Positions 44,247-55,070 of a stretch of 64,000 nt of DNA are shown here, one piece after another. The stretch is from Corbicula japonica (Eukaryota > Mollusca > Bivalvia > Venerida > Cyrenidae), in the NCBI GenBank assembly GCA_038501625.1, contig JAZAYU010000262.1:650527-714526 (forward strand), in the 5' to 3' direction. The position numbers and the translations under genes were made by a program. A model generated the notes under the pieces. It was not told the DNA's origin, did not search any database, and saw nothing but the letters and a program-made list of their open reading frames with translations. The first letter of the stretch is position 1, and every line of letters starts with the position of its first letter.

Positions 44247-46803
44247 CACGGTATGTATCCAATAATCAACACTCGGAAGACAATGCCAGGCTCGGAGGAT
44301 TAGAACGGCTATAGATTTGGATGAGAATGCGAAAAGCGTATATAAGTATATTTACTTTTATCTTTTACTAATGCCGATTTAAATCACGTTAGTGATTGCA
44401 ATCGTTCTAGGCCAACATAAGCTATATAAAACTGCAATGGTTTTTGCAGACAGTCCCTACATTGTGGTAAAAATCACCGAAGAAGGGGGAAAATTCGACC
44501 TATTGCTCAAAATTAAACAAGTTTCCATCTGTATTTAGGTATTCGAGTGAAGAAAACATAACTATTTGTTCCTTTACTGTCCCTCTGTTAATAAACAATC
44601 ACAACATGGTTACACAGTTCGGTAAAATGAATCTAAATCTTACTTTTTCTGAAGATATCAAAGCGAGTTGGATAATCACTGGCTTCAGTAAAATTTGTTA
44701 AGATAATAGGTGGCTCAAACTGAATAATCGCCAGGCTTTTAATTTTATCTTCTGGAAAATGTATCAATACTATGTTTTTTATCATTTCACAACTGTGAAA
44801 TTACGTTTTATGTTCGCCTTTTGTCCGTGCGTGTGTGTGTCAACAATGTCTTCAAGCGACACCTCATCTAACAAAATGTTTTGTGATGAAGGGATTAACA
44901 TTTGCATAAGTTCTTTCCTTGACAAATTGTGGTTTCTTTTGCAACCAACAGAAATAACAGATTCAAAATTAGAAATGAAATAAAATGTTTATTAGAAAAA
45001 TATAATGAAGAGCCATCGGCATCATTCTGCTAGATGGATAAAAATTAAAACAAATAAAATAAGTCACCTTTAGTGACTTTTCAATTGTCTTTTGCCAGAA
45101 AAACGTATATTAGAAATTTTTTGTTAGAATTTATAGCAATTCGTGATCCACACCACTATGTACAGGTAACAAAAAACACACCGACATCCTAGACAAGGAC
45201 CTTCAGAACCGTTTCTCCCCTTACTTGTAAAGCTGTGTTTACCTGATGACGGGCCAGCAGTGGCAATCACTACCATGTGTCGATGTGTGATAATAATAGA
45301 CAAAATGTCGTAAGAATTGATAAATAAGATTTTAGCGATGTATAAACGATTGGTTGTTATTTTTATGTCCCTTTAGCGATTTAAGTGATATTATGTGATG
45401 GTATGTTTCCAAAAGGACCTATAGTCCAGTCATTGTACACATTGACCTACAAAAAAGTTCAACAGAAATTATATTGCTTTTGGTATTTAGTATACATAGT
45501 TTTGAACAAAATATCTAAAATCTAGAGAAAGCAAACAATGGGAAATTACAAAATAACGCTTTATCTTCTTAGAATTATTCGTTTAAATGTTGATTCAAGC
45601 AGTTCTTCTGCAAGTTATATCATTGTTTTTCTTTTTTTCTCAATTCAGTAGATTTCTGTGGTTTATAAGCTCTTCTATTTGTTTTTTAATGAGCCTATGT
45701 CATCACCTGATCTACGTCTGCATCCGCGCTCGGCCTAGTTTTGTGTTTATGTTTATTTTTATCCGAAGTAACAAAGCTATTGCTTTCAACCTTGGCATAC
45801 GTACTTACTATTACTGTAATAAGATGACTGTGCAGCTTAAGTAACATAACTCTGGTTAGCTTTGACAGAATTATGGCCCCTTTATGGACCTAGAAACGTG
45901 GATAAGTTTTGATCTTAAGTTCCACTTTTCTCTCAAGTATCAAAGCTGTTGCTCTTTCAAAATTACAACACTTGCTAATTATTACAAGCATCACTTGTGT
46001 CTAGTACTGGGTGTGTGTATAGAACCAATGAATGATTTTGAACGTTAACAACTACACGCTGAAAACTAGCAAACTCAGGTTATCTCAAAAAGGCGTAAAA
46101 CCTGTCGTGATATGATATGATATAAAATGATATATTGTACATTTAAATCACTAAAAATTACTACAGTGCAAATTTAAATTGTATGACCTTCATTAATACT
46201 TACCAAATATAGATAATGGGTTGGACAATGACTTCTGGTCCTGGAAGATAAAAAATTTGACTTTAAAACTAATAAACATTTCTTAAAAGCATTATGATGA
46301 AAGGGTAAGTTTGTTTATTATCCATACAATTTTTAATGTAGCCACCTATTATCTTCACTGAAGCCAGTGATTATCAATTTCGCTTTGACATCTTCAGAAA
46401 AAGTAAGATTTAGATTCATTTTTACCGAACTGTGTTACCATGTTGTGATTGTTTATTAACAGAGGGACAGTAAAGGATCGAATAGTTATGTTTTCTTCAC
46501 TCAACTACATGTACCTAAATACAGATGGAAACTTGTTTAATTTTGAGCGATGGGTCGAATTTTCCATCTTCTTCGGTGATTTTCACCACAATGTAGGGAC
46601 TGTCTGCAAAAACCATTGCAGTTTTATATAGCTTATGTTAGCCTAGAACTATTTCAATCGCTAACATGATTTAAATCGGCATAAGTAAAAGATAAAAGTA
46701 AATATACTAACGCTTTTCTCACTCTCATCCAAATCTCTAGCCGTTCTTATCCTCCGAGCCTGGCATTGTCTTCCGAGTGTTGATTATTGGGATATATACC
46801 GTG
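44247..46803. mobile_element. DNA element B: 469-bp TIRs, CAC/GTG ends, 5-bp TSD
   Basis: A 2557-bp insertion in element F. The left TIR (44247-44715) and right TIR (46340-46803) are inverted copies of about 465 bp starting CACGGTATGTATCC. The direct repeat TTGGA flanks it at 44242-44246 and 46804-46808, and in the other copy of element F the surrounding sequence is continuous. The centre (44716-46339) has mollusc repeat phrases (AATTATGGCCCCTTTATGG) and only short frames. Terminal CAC and a 5-bp duplication recall Transib/CMC-type transposons, but no transposase is present to test this. Confidence 0.85.
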
Positions 46804-47255
46804 TTGGAGGTCTGCGGACATTTTATCTTCTTTCTACATCATTCCCGTAACACGTAGATATTCATGAAATGCGACTTAAACGAATGTCTATTGACTATGG
46901 GTGACGATTTTATATAAAAAAAGATGTTTATAATAACATGAATAAGACGTAAACTACTACATGATCTGCCATTTCAACGCTACAAATTATAGTAATAGAA
47001 ATATGTGACTGAACTCATGGAAATTTTTAGGTATTTGAAAAGTTTACGCTTGAAGTGACAATAACAGTTAAGTTCAATTTTATGATTTGAGATAATTAAT
47101 TTTACGTTTCCTCAAATGTCAGATATCAAACAAGTTTTCACGCCTCAATATGTCACCAACTCACCATCGTTTTCTGGGCGGAATGGGAATGGGAATATTG
47201 TGTCAAATATATAGGGACAATTAACAGTAACACGGTCGTGTTCAAAGTATGATTT

Positions 47256-48654
47256 ATAGTTATTATGCCCCCCTTCGAAGAAGCGGGGGTATATTGCTTT
47301 GCACATGTCGGTCGGTCGGTATGTCGGTCGGTATGTCGGTCGGTCGGTCCGTAGACCACATCTTGTCCGATCAATAACTAGACAACGCTTTGTGATACAG
47401 TCCTTATATTTGGTGTGGAGGTTGGTCATGACCAGTAGAAGACCCCTATTGATTTTGGGGTCAGTAGGTCAAAGGTCAAGGTCACAGTGGCCTTGACCAC
47501 AAAAACCTTGTCCGATCAATAACTAGACAACGCTTTGTGATACAGTCCTCATATTTGGTGTGGAGGTTGGTCATGACCAGTAGAAGACCCCTATTGATTT
47601 TGGGGTCAGTAGGTCAAAGGTCAAGGTCACAGTGGCCTTGACCACAAAAACCTTGTCCGATCAATAACTAGACAACGCTTTGTGATACAGTCCTCATATT
47701 TGGTGTGGAGGTTGGTCATGACTAGTAAAAGACCCCTATTGATTTTGGGGTCAGTAGGTCAAAGGTCAAGGTCACAGTGGCCTTGACCACAAAAACCTTG
47801 TCCGATCAATAACTAGACAACACTTTGTGATACAGTCCTCATATTTGGTGTGGAGGTTGGTCATGACCAATAGAAGAACCCTATTGATTTTAGGATCAGT
47901 AGGTCAAAGGTCAAGGTCACAGTGGCCTTTGCATAAAAAAACGTTGTCCGATCAATAACTAGACAACGCTTTGTGATACAGACCTCATATTTGGTGTGGA
48001 AGTTGGTCGTGACCAGTAGAAGACCCCTATTGGTTTTGGGGTCAGTAGGTCAAAGGTCAAGGTCACGGTGGCCTTGACAACAAAAAACCTTGTTCGATCA
48101 ATAACTAGACAACGTTTTTATGTTTATTTGTATAATAAAATAAAATACTTCTCAGTGTAAAGTTGTGATTATTTTTCCCCATGACAATTTCAAGTAAAGA
48201 TATATATTAATGATCCATAACATTAATTTTAAACTATTTCAATATATGCCGTGTCATAAATAGGCACTGATTATCACTCACTTGTGTTTATTAAATGCTT
48301 TGGTTTCGTATGGATGGTCACTAAAGCCTGCACATTACCGGAATTGACATAACACTAGAGCTACTATATCTCCGCCAATAGCGAATATTTGATTTAAATT
48401 ACAATAAAATCCTTTGTGTTAGACTAGGTTAATCTACACGCGCTTATGTTTGTCGAGGTAAATGTAATCCTCTCATTGGATGACCTGGTTATTGATATAT
48501 AGGAGTTCCACCGTCTTGTAAATTGCTTTCATGACTGGTACCCTTCATTGCTAAAGCTTACAAAAGTCTCTAAATTTCCAAAAATTTAAATTCAATGCTA
48601 ATAGATATCACTTGCACGTCAGGGGGGGCATTTGTGTTTGACAAACACCTCTTG
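47256..48654 (+). mobile_element. Helentron-like element with 145-bp tandem core
   Basis: Inserted in element F: the flanks (CAAAGTATGATTT and TTAAACATAAAAATAAT) are nearly contiguous in the second copy near 59430-59470. It starts with TATTATGCCCCCC and ends with GGGGGGCATTTGTG, the hairpin GTGTTTGACAAACAC (48634-48648) and CTCTTG before TT. The hairpin plus CTCTTG end is shared with 34262-35410. GTCGGTCGGTCCG-type repeats lie at 47307-47352. No Rep/helicase. Confidence 0.6.
47363..48120 (+). repeat. Tandem array, 145-bp unit, 5 copies plus a partial
   Basis: Units start at 47363, 47508, 47653, 47798, 47944 and 48090 with TTGTCCGATCAATAACTAGA. They are nearly identical. Each full unit ends with TAGGTCAAAGGTCAAGGTCA, which holds three AGGTCA hexamers, the first two spaced by one base. 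This forms the core of the Helentron-like element. Confidence 0.95.
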
Positions 48655-49954
48655 TTAAACATAAAAATAATTTTAATCCCGGACTGATAAAAGAAATATA
48701 CGAATGATTACAATAAATTTTAGTTTTAAACATATGTTGGAAGGAAGTAAAATAGTAAACAAAATAATAACGCTTTTCGGCCGTTGAATACAACGGCGAA
48801 ACATTGTTGAATTCATCCGTTTTCTCTTCCAATTTAGGGAGATCAAGTTACATAAAATATATTTTTTGAAGTAAACGCACTTTGTCAGAAAAACACGAGA
48901 CGCTTATATATGTGTATGAGGCAAATAGACAGTAACATGCAATCCACATTGTCTTTGTTTTTATATAAGACTTCCTGATTTAAATTTGCAACCACATCGT
49001 GATCATGTCCGTTCATTATGTTAGCAATGACACTGTTAAATGCTCCCTCACGCGTCGGTTTATGATAAAACCAATATTTTCGTACCTAAACGTGGAGTAC
49101 GACGCATGCGCAAAACAATGTGAAAGAACTCTATTAGCCAGACAGGGTCTTACCAGCTTGTGGTGTGATAATGGGCTTTTGTAGTTTAGTTGTTGTTTTT
49201 TTAGAGGTTGAAAAAGTTGTTTTAAGAAACTGACTAGGGATTAAATTTTCTCATAATTGGTCACATTGTTGTTTGAGCTCGAGAATTGTTTATTTGATAT
49301 TTACAAGTTTTCGTGACGAACTGAACAAAATAAAATAGCCCTCGGAAAAGTTTTACACGAAAAAATATTTATTTTATGAATTAAAATGTATTAGCAAAAT
49401 AAGCTATTAAATAAGCTAACATAAAAAAAATGAAGATAAAATCCAGAACACATTTCGAAACCTTGTTTGAATATGTTTTAAATGGTATAAGAATAAGAAA
49501 GAACTTATTTGAACAAAAAGCAGTGTATTGAAACGACGTATTAAAATGGTTAGAAGAGAAATATTATTCGCTGCTTTATAAAAACAATATATTTTGTCCA
49601 ATCAGTATGTGGTAATCAAACGTTTTTATGCATCATGCTGATCTCTGACCAGACATATTTAAACGTATTTGAAAGGACCAAGGATGACAACTGCATGTCT
49701 GTTTTAATTGTCAATCTCAGACAGGAACTACCCAGTAACAGGTGCGCGTTGCAAAGGGAGGTAACTTGGGACAGAATATTGAGATAACTCTGTATATCGG
49801 TAGGACCCCATTAACTTCTAGTATGCCGTTAGTATGCCGTTAAGAATGATAATCGCATTATGTCATTTTAATCAACTGCATATAATTAGTATTGATCGGC
49901 ATTGATTGTTTTCTCTTTATGACATAGCCTGATAAAATTATGCAAACACATCGT

Positions 49955-50060
49955 TCGACCGCTCAGAAAATTCTTTCCCCTTTGGTTGCACGACGGTGGC
50001 AGGGGTTTAGGTTTAAGAGTTTATGAAGGTTTATGGGTAAAATTTTGTTTAAGAACCTAG
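49955..50060 (+). repeat. Dispersed repeat family R1, internal scrap
   Basis: CCTTTGGTTGCACGACGGTG through AAGAACCTAGAAGTTCGAT matches 63075-63170. Confidence 0.6.
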
Positions 50061-52539
50061 AAGTTCGATCTGTTTCGTTTGACTCCATTCGCTCTAGTCA
50101 TTTTAAGGTTACTGATGATCTGACTTTTAACTATTAGAATTTTATGTTATATCGAGTTCTAGCTCGGGTCGCTTCGCTTTTAGACCTTAGTCTACAAAAG
50201 TCATTTGGTCTACACTAGCACAGAATCAAATATTGATGGTTGCAACATAAGCTGTGTATTTTGCATTGTCCAACATGGAAATTGGTTTAGAAATAAATTT
50301 ATTTATTTATTAAATATGACACCTTGATTGCATTAGCAAGTGTAAGTGTTGTAAATTGTGATCTTATATAACAATGTGTCACCCTGACAAAACTGATTGA
50401 ATAAACACCTTGGGTAGGTGTAGGGAACAGATTATGACAGTCACTATAATATAAATTTATTTACTTTTTGATGACAGTCCAATTTTTAAAACAAAAATGA
50501 CAATCAGATGATGTTTTAATTTGTTCTTGGGTTTCAGGATAACAAGCACAATTTTAGATATCAATTAAACAATGATACCGGTACTATTTTTAAAAAGCTT
50601 ATGTAAGTCTAAAAACAAAACTAACTCTTTACAGTGAATGTCATAAACACTAGACTTACAAGTACTACGGTTAACCTGAATTGACTTGTGGCCTGTTTAA
50701 CATGATATCTCCAGACACAATTTTTTTTTAAATATTTTGTCAAATACAAAGCAGATTGGCCTACATGTATGGAATTACAGGTTTTATAAATTTTATAGAC
50801 AATAATTTTCTCAAAGTAACTACTGATTATTACCCTTTTAATTTTAATACACAGTAAAATGAGATTTTAAATAAAAGAGAAATTTACCCTGTTACTCTAT
50901 AGACATGCCTTTTTACCCATGTGAGACCAGTGTAGATCCAGATTAGCTGGCACATCCGAGCAGGATCTGCACTGTTCACTTTTTGGTCAGAAATAACCTA
51001 ATGATTTAAACAAGTGAGCATTGCGGATCCTAATCAGACATCATGGATGTGCTAGTTGATGTGAATCTAGACAGTTCTTCCATGCCATAAAGGTGTTTAC
51101 ATGGAAGAAATGGTTAATCTCCACATAATATTATAATCAGTTGGGACCAAAAAGTTTGACCAGAAAGCAGAATACATGTGTAACAAGAATAGCATCAAAT
51201 ATCAAGTCAGTACTCATTTTGGGAATTAATTTTAATTGTTCTATTATAACCATATTTTCTGTCATGTGCACATTTCAACATGATTTCATAATCAAAATAT
51301 GTATGTGAGGTACATGTATAATCAAATACACTATTTACAAGGTGTCTGCTTGGTTTTGTTTTATTATTGCAAATTTTGTTAAATATGCATGGTGTCACTA
51401 AATTTGCTCAGCATCAAAAAGTTGTGTTTAAGAAAATAAAGAATTAAAGCTTTCATAATCATTTAAATTGTTGGAACAAAAATGTAGATTGCTGTGAAGA
51501 GGAAGAAAAATTTCTTGCAATGTCAGTGGGTTTTTGGCCTCTTTAAATACATGACATGTATTTAAAATATTGTACATGTATTGTGAAAATCTGAATATAC
51601 CGGTACTTGGATCTGCTTAAGCTGGACTTTTACACAGAAAACTGGAAGTTGCACACTTTATAAAAACAATTATTTTTCTTGTGTATGTTTATGTTTTAGC
51701 AATTGTGACAGTATAGAAGTTTACATTTTTTAATATATGGTATTTTTTAAAAGAAATTTACCTATTTTTCAGTAGTTTTGCTTACATTTCTGCAATAAAA
51801 ATTACAGAATCAAGAAAATACCAACTGGAATGAGCTTCAGAATTTGAAATTCACATTTTCCAGTATATATATTACATGTATAAAATACTTACCAGACAGA
51901 GGTCCAACAGTGGTTATGAATAATGGCATTTTATTGCCAATTGATGTGTTCCCAGGTTTACATTTTTTTTGTAAACAATAATCTCTTAACATTGTTATTA
52001 TACATTAAAAAAATGAACCAACAACATTTTTAATCCAAGATTTGATTGGCAACGGCAATTCATATTTGTTAAGAAAATAGATATAAAGAAGCATTTTGTT
52101 TAAAATCAGTTACTAAGACCTGTAAAGGAGTGTTACATATGGATAATCAGACTACATGGCGTTGTACATGTTTGTGTTTAATTGATTGAGATTATTTCAT
52201 CTATTTTAGCCCAATAGCTGAACTATTTTTAACTCAAATAAGCAATTCTATCATGCACATGAATTCAATTAACTTGGCTCAAATATGTACCTTATTGTCA
52301 TCAAATATGAATCATATTGTCACAATATTTTTCACACAGCATCTATGGCTTCAAATTACTGTTGTTAATAACTGAAAATTCCTATGGCATTGTAGATTTA
52401 TTCAAATGACTGCACAAATATGCCCCAAAATCTAGATAATGTATCACACTGCAAATTGAAATCTCAATGTGGTGTTAATGTGATGTATATTAAAACAGTA
52501 CATTTTAGGTCTAGATTATATTAACTTTATTCATTTACA

Positions 52540-52540
<1 letters not shown>
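50061..52540. other. Intron 3 sequence without recognised genes
   Basis: AT-rich intron. Around 50920-51080 a phrase of the type GACCAGTGTAGATCCAGATT ... GATCTGCACTGTTC looks like a dispersed mollusc repeat, but its ends cannot be set. Nothing else is supported. Confidence 0.4.

Positions 52541-52542
<2 letters not shown>

Positions 52543-52630
<88 letters not shown>
52543..52630. repeat. (AT)n microsatellite, left block
   Basis: About 88 bases of uninterrupted AT dinucleotides. A second block of about 50 bases (52891-52943) lies on the other side of the palindrome at 52716-52889, so the palindrome probably inserted into one (AT)n tract. Confidence 0.95.
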
Positions 52631-52632
<2 letters not shown>

Positions 52633-52715
52633 TTGAGAAAATAAATAAAACATCAACAAAAATCTTTCAGAAACACTGGATCCCCGAAATACACGAACAA
52701 ATAAGCTAATTATAA

Positions 52716-52887
52716 AATATGGGGAAAGTGTTTTGTTCTTACAGTGCTGATTTGTTAAAACTACCCGAACGTTTTCGTCAACATTTAATTGACTTCATCA
52801 GGGGTAAGTCAATTAAATGTTGACGAAAACGTTCGGGTCGGTAGTTTTAACAAATCAGCACTGTAAGAACAAAACACTTTTCCCATA

Positions 52888-52889
<2 letters not shown>
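52716..52889. mobile_element. Palindromic element carrying a hammerhead ribozyme
   Basis: Two arms of about 84 bp are inverted with very few differences (AATATGGGGAAAGTG and CAGTGCTGATTTGTTAAAAC against their inverses). On the minus strand the left arm plus the centre hold a complete hammerhead fold (52761-52807). The right arm holds the same sequence on the plus strand but lacks the CUGAUGA box. The size and inverted hammerhead repeats resemble terminal parts of Penelope-like elements or retrozyme-like units. No RT or GIY-YIG frame is nearby. Confidence 0.85.
52761..52807 (-). ncRNA. Hammerhead self-cleaving ribozyme, Penelope-type
   Basis: On the minus strand the order is UUACCC (stem I, 5' strand), CUGAUGA (invariant box), one extra A, GUCAA-loop-UUGAC (stem II), GAA, AACGUU (minimal self-complementary stem III ending in U), C (cleavage position 17), then GGGUAG (stem I, 3' strand), which pairs with UUACCC including one wobble. 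Predicted cleavage is between minus-strand bases 52767 and 52766. All invariant core positions are present. The extra A before stem II is the only departure. A tiny stem III is usual for hammerheads of Penelope-like elements, which may act as dimers. Confidence 0.75.

Positions 52890-52890
<1 letters not shown>

Positions 52891-52943
<53 letters not shown>
52891..52943. repeat. (AT)n microsatellite, right block
   Basis: About 50 bases of AT dinucleotides directly after the palindrome, mirroring the longer block at 52543-52630. Confidence 0.95.
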
Positions 52944-52945
<2 letters not shown>

Positions 52946-53019
52946 CGTCTGAGCGATTTCTAAAAATGAAAATGCTATATAAATATTCGACGAATGATTG
53001 CATTTGCATATGCGACAAA

Positions 53020-53135
53020 CGGATGCACGTTACACGATGCACGTTACACGATGAAATGCACGATAGACGATAGACGGACGCACGATACACGATAAACGGA
53101 CTCACGATAAACGTTAGACGGACGCACGATACACG
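53020..53135. repeat. Short imperfect tandem repeat
   Basis: Repeated phrases of about 10-20 bases such as GACGGACGCACGATACACG (twice, near 53078 and 53118) and ACGTTACACGATG. The encoded frame is an artefact of the repeat. Confidence 0.6.
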
Positions 53136-55070
53136 CAAATTTTGTAACTTTCCATTTTGATGGTCCTTTCTGAAGTGTATTTAAAATATTTTAAATTGTT
53201 GCGCTTACAATTTAAATAAAATTATTGGTCGGATGGTGAATTGATCAAAATTATTGTTAAACACATTATTTTGCTTAATATTATAAATTCAAGATTTTTA
53301 AATTTAAGTAAAATACCTCTAAAACATTTTAAATTTTATTTTTGTTTCATGCAAATGGCATTCATCTGCCTTGTCGAAGTTATTTATACGGTTTGTGGTT
53401 CTTCCAGTTGACATTTAGAAACCGCTAAACAAACAACCAAGACAAACTTGGGGAGGATAGGTCGAGCTTTTATTTATAACTAGATCCCAATACTTAAAAT
53501 TATTGATTTAAAAGCAAGTGCCCTCACATATAATGTGCTATCATTATATTCCACACAGGTTAGAAAATACTTGTATTTCGAGCTAGGGTAAATGCTCGAA
53601 TTAAAACCCCAGCGAAATTACAATATTTAATAATAAATCTGATTAGCAATATACCACTGCGCGAATATATACTTTGCTACTTTAGCCCGACTCTTCGTCC
53701 ACGCTAAATTAAATGGTAAATACAGATACCTACACAACATGTATCAAAATTCAAAATTGCATGAAAACGCTGGAATTACATAATTATACAAAAATATATG
53801 AGCTGAAAGAAAATTATACAATCGAAAGCATATCAAATATTATCAAAATATAATCTTTTTTTTTAAGTTTATCGTAGGCTTCACAAGAGAAAATTATTTA
53901 TTATTTTAACAAACATAATAAGGGAGGGTGGGCGGGAAAGAGAAGCGTCCGGCTATTGCGATAATCGAGCACGCACTGCTGCTAACAATTATTGGTAATC
54001 TTGAGCCAAAACTCAGAGTCTCGCGGGATAAGTCATGTAATCTTGAAACTGCGATGCACTTCTTAATTGCTTGTCTAAACGAAATTAAGGAACTTAATTC
54101 CTCGTTTGAAAAACAAAAATGCTAGCCGATTTTTATAAATGTAGATGCTAAACAGAAGCCCTTTTTTCATTCAGTGTTTTGCTGGAAGTACTGTTATCTC
54201 GAAAAATCACAAACCGCTACTTTCATAAGGTGAAGTGTCTCTTAATCTCTTAAAAAAATTCGTTAAATTACTATATAACAGTCTACACTTATATTTTTCA
54301 GGTTATAGAATAATTAAAAATATCGACAAGGCTAATATATGCCATTTACATTTATTAAAATAAACTACAATTTACAAAATTTAAGATGTATTGAAACATT
54401 TAACTTTAATTTAAAATTCTGTAATTCATAATGAGCATATAAATACGCTCAACAAGCTATGCAATTTAAAGAATAGGTTCGTCGTTTTATAAGAGAAACG
54501 GCGCAATTTCGGCTTATTCTAATCTCTGTCGCCGGAGTACTCAATATAACTATTATGTGCATGTAAGGTGAGTTTTATTTTTTTATAAGCACTGATATGT
54601 ACACAATTGATAAAAGAGCCTTAAAATTACTGAGTCAGTCTAAGTTAGTCTAAGGATAAAATATAAACATTATAAATAGATTCTGCTAAATTTAATTCAC
54701 GATTACTTGCCATTTGCAATACTTGATGTGACGAAGCTGCCAGTCATCAGAAATTGATAGTTGTGAGAAGTATTAAGATGTTTTGTATCGTATTAAATTA
54801 ACTAAAAGCTCTAACTAAAATGAGTTTTGCGACCAAATTTAGATGTCATGCAGTGCATGCAGTACAAGTGAATGTGACAAGTTTTATTTTCATGAAATCA
54901 AATCAACCCCTGTAATGCTATTCAACCTTCATGTATGAAAACCAATATAATGTTCTGATACCGCGGAGAACAGACATACGTTTCTTTGGTGGTCGCTTCC
55001 TACCCCACCCCTCCCCCCAAATATCATTTGATGTGTGGACGATTCAATGAACCACCTTTCGAGTGCTCGA
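53136..55070. other. Intron 3 sequence, no recognised gene
   Basis: AT-rich. A 65-codon frame at 53928-54125 in relatively GC-rich surroundings (AAGCGTCCGGCTATTGCG) could be a decayed transposon piece, but no family was recognised. Confidence 0.4.

Larger units (their letters stand above)
43172..49134 (+). mobile_element. DNA element F, copy 1, with TA target duplication
   Basis: Terminal inverted repeats ATAGAGTTCTTTCACATTG start at 43172 and end, inverted, at 49134, flanked by TA (43170-43171 and 49135-49136). Comparison with copy 1 of element E shows that the flanks rejoin there. Removing two inner insertions (44247-46803 and 47256-48654) leaves about 2.0 kb that matches 58884-60967 in reverse orientation. 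TA duplication and short TIRs fit the Tc1/mariner superfamily, but no DDE/D transposase was recognised. Confidence 0.8.
41961..49809 (-). mobile_element. Non-autonomous DNA element E, copy 2, filled with nested insertions
   Basis: Its ends (CCTACCGATATACACAGTTA at about 41967 and TATATCGGTAGGACCCC at 49793-49809) and its internal blocks match copy 1 (30956-32627) in reverse order. Block 49809-49137 corresponds to 30956-32210, block 43169-42901 to about 32215-32500, and block 42073-41961 to about 32545-32627. The gaps are occupied by a foldback element (42078-42896) and by element F (43172-49134), itself carrying two further insertions. The whole stack lies in intron 3, starting 221 bases after exon 3. 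Confidence 0.75.

Noticed and set aside
47145..47496. Frames over the GTCGGTCGGT repeat
   Set aside because: Explained by the short tandem repeat and the start of the 145-bp array.
52809..53138. Minus-strand 109-codon frame
   Set aside because: Built from the (AT)n tract and the short tandem repeat at 53020-53135; no gene evidence.
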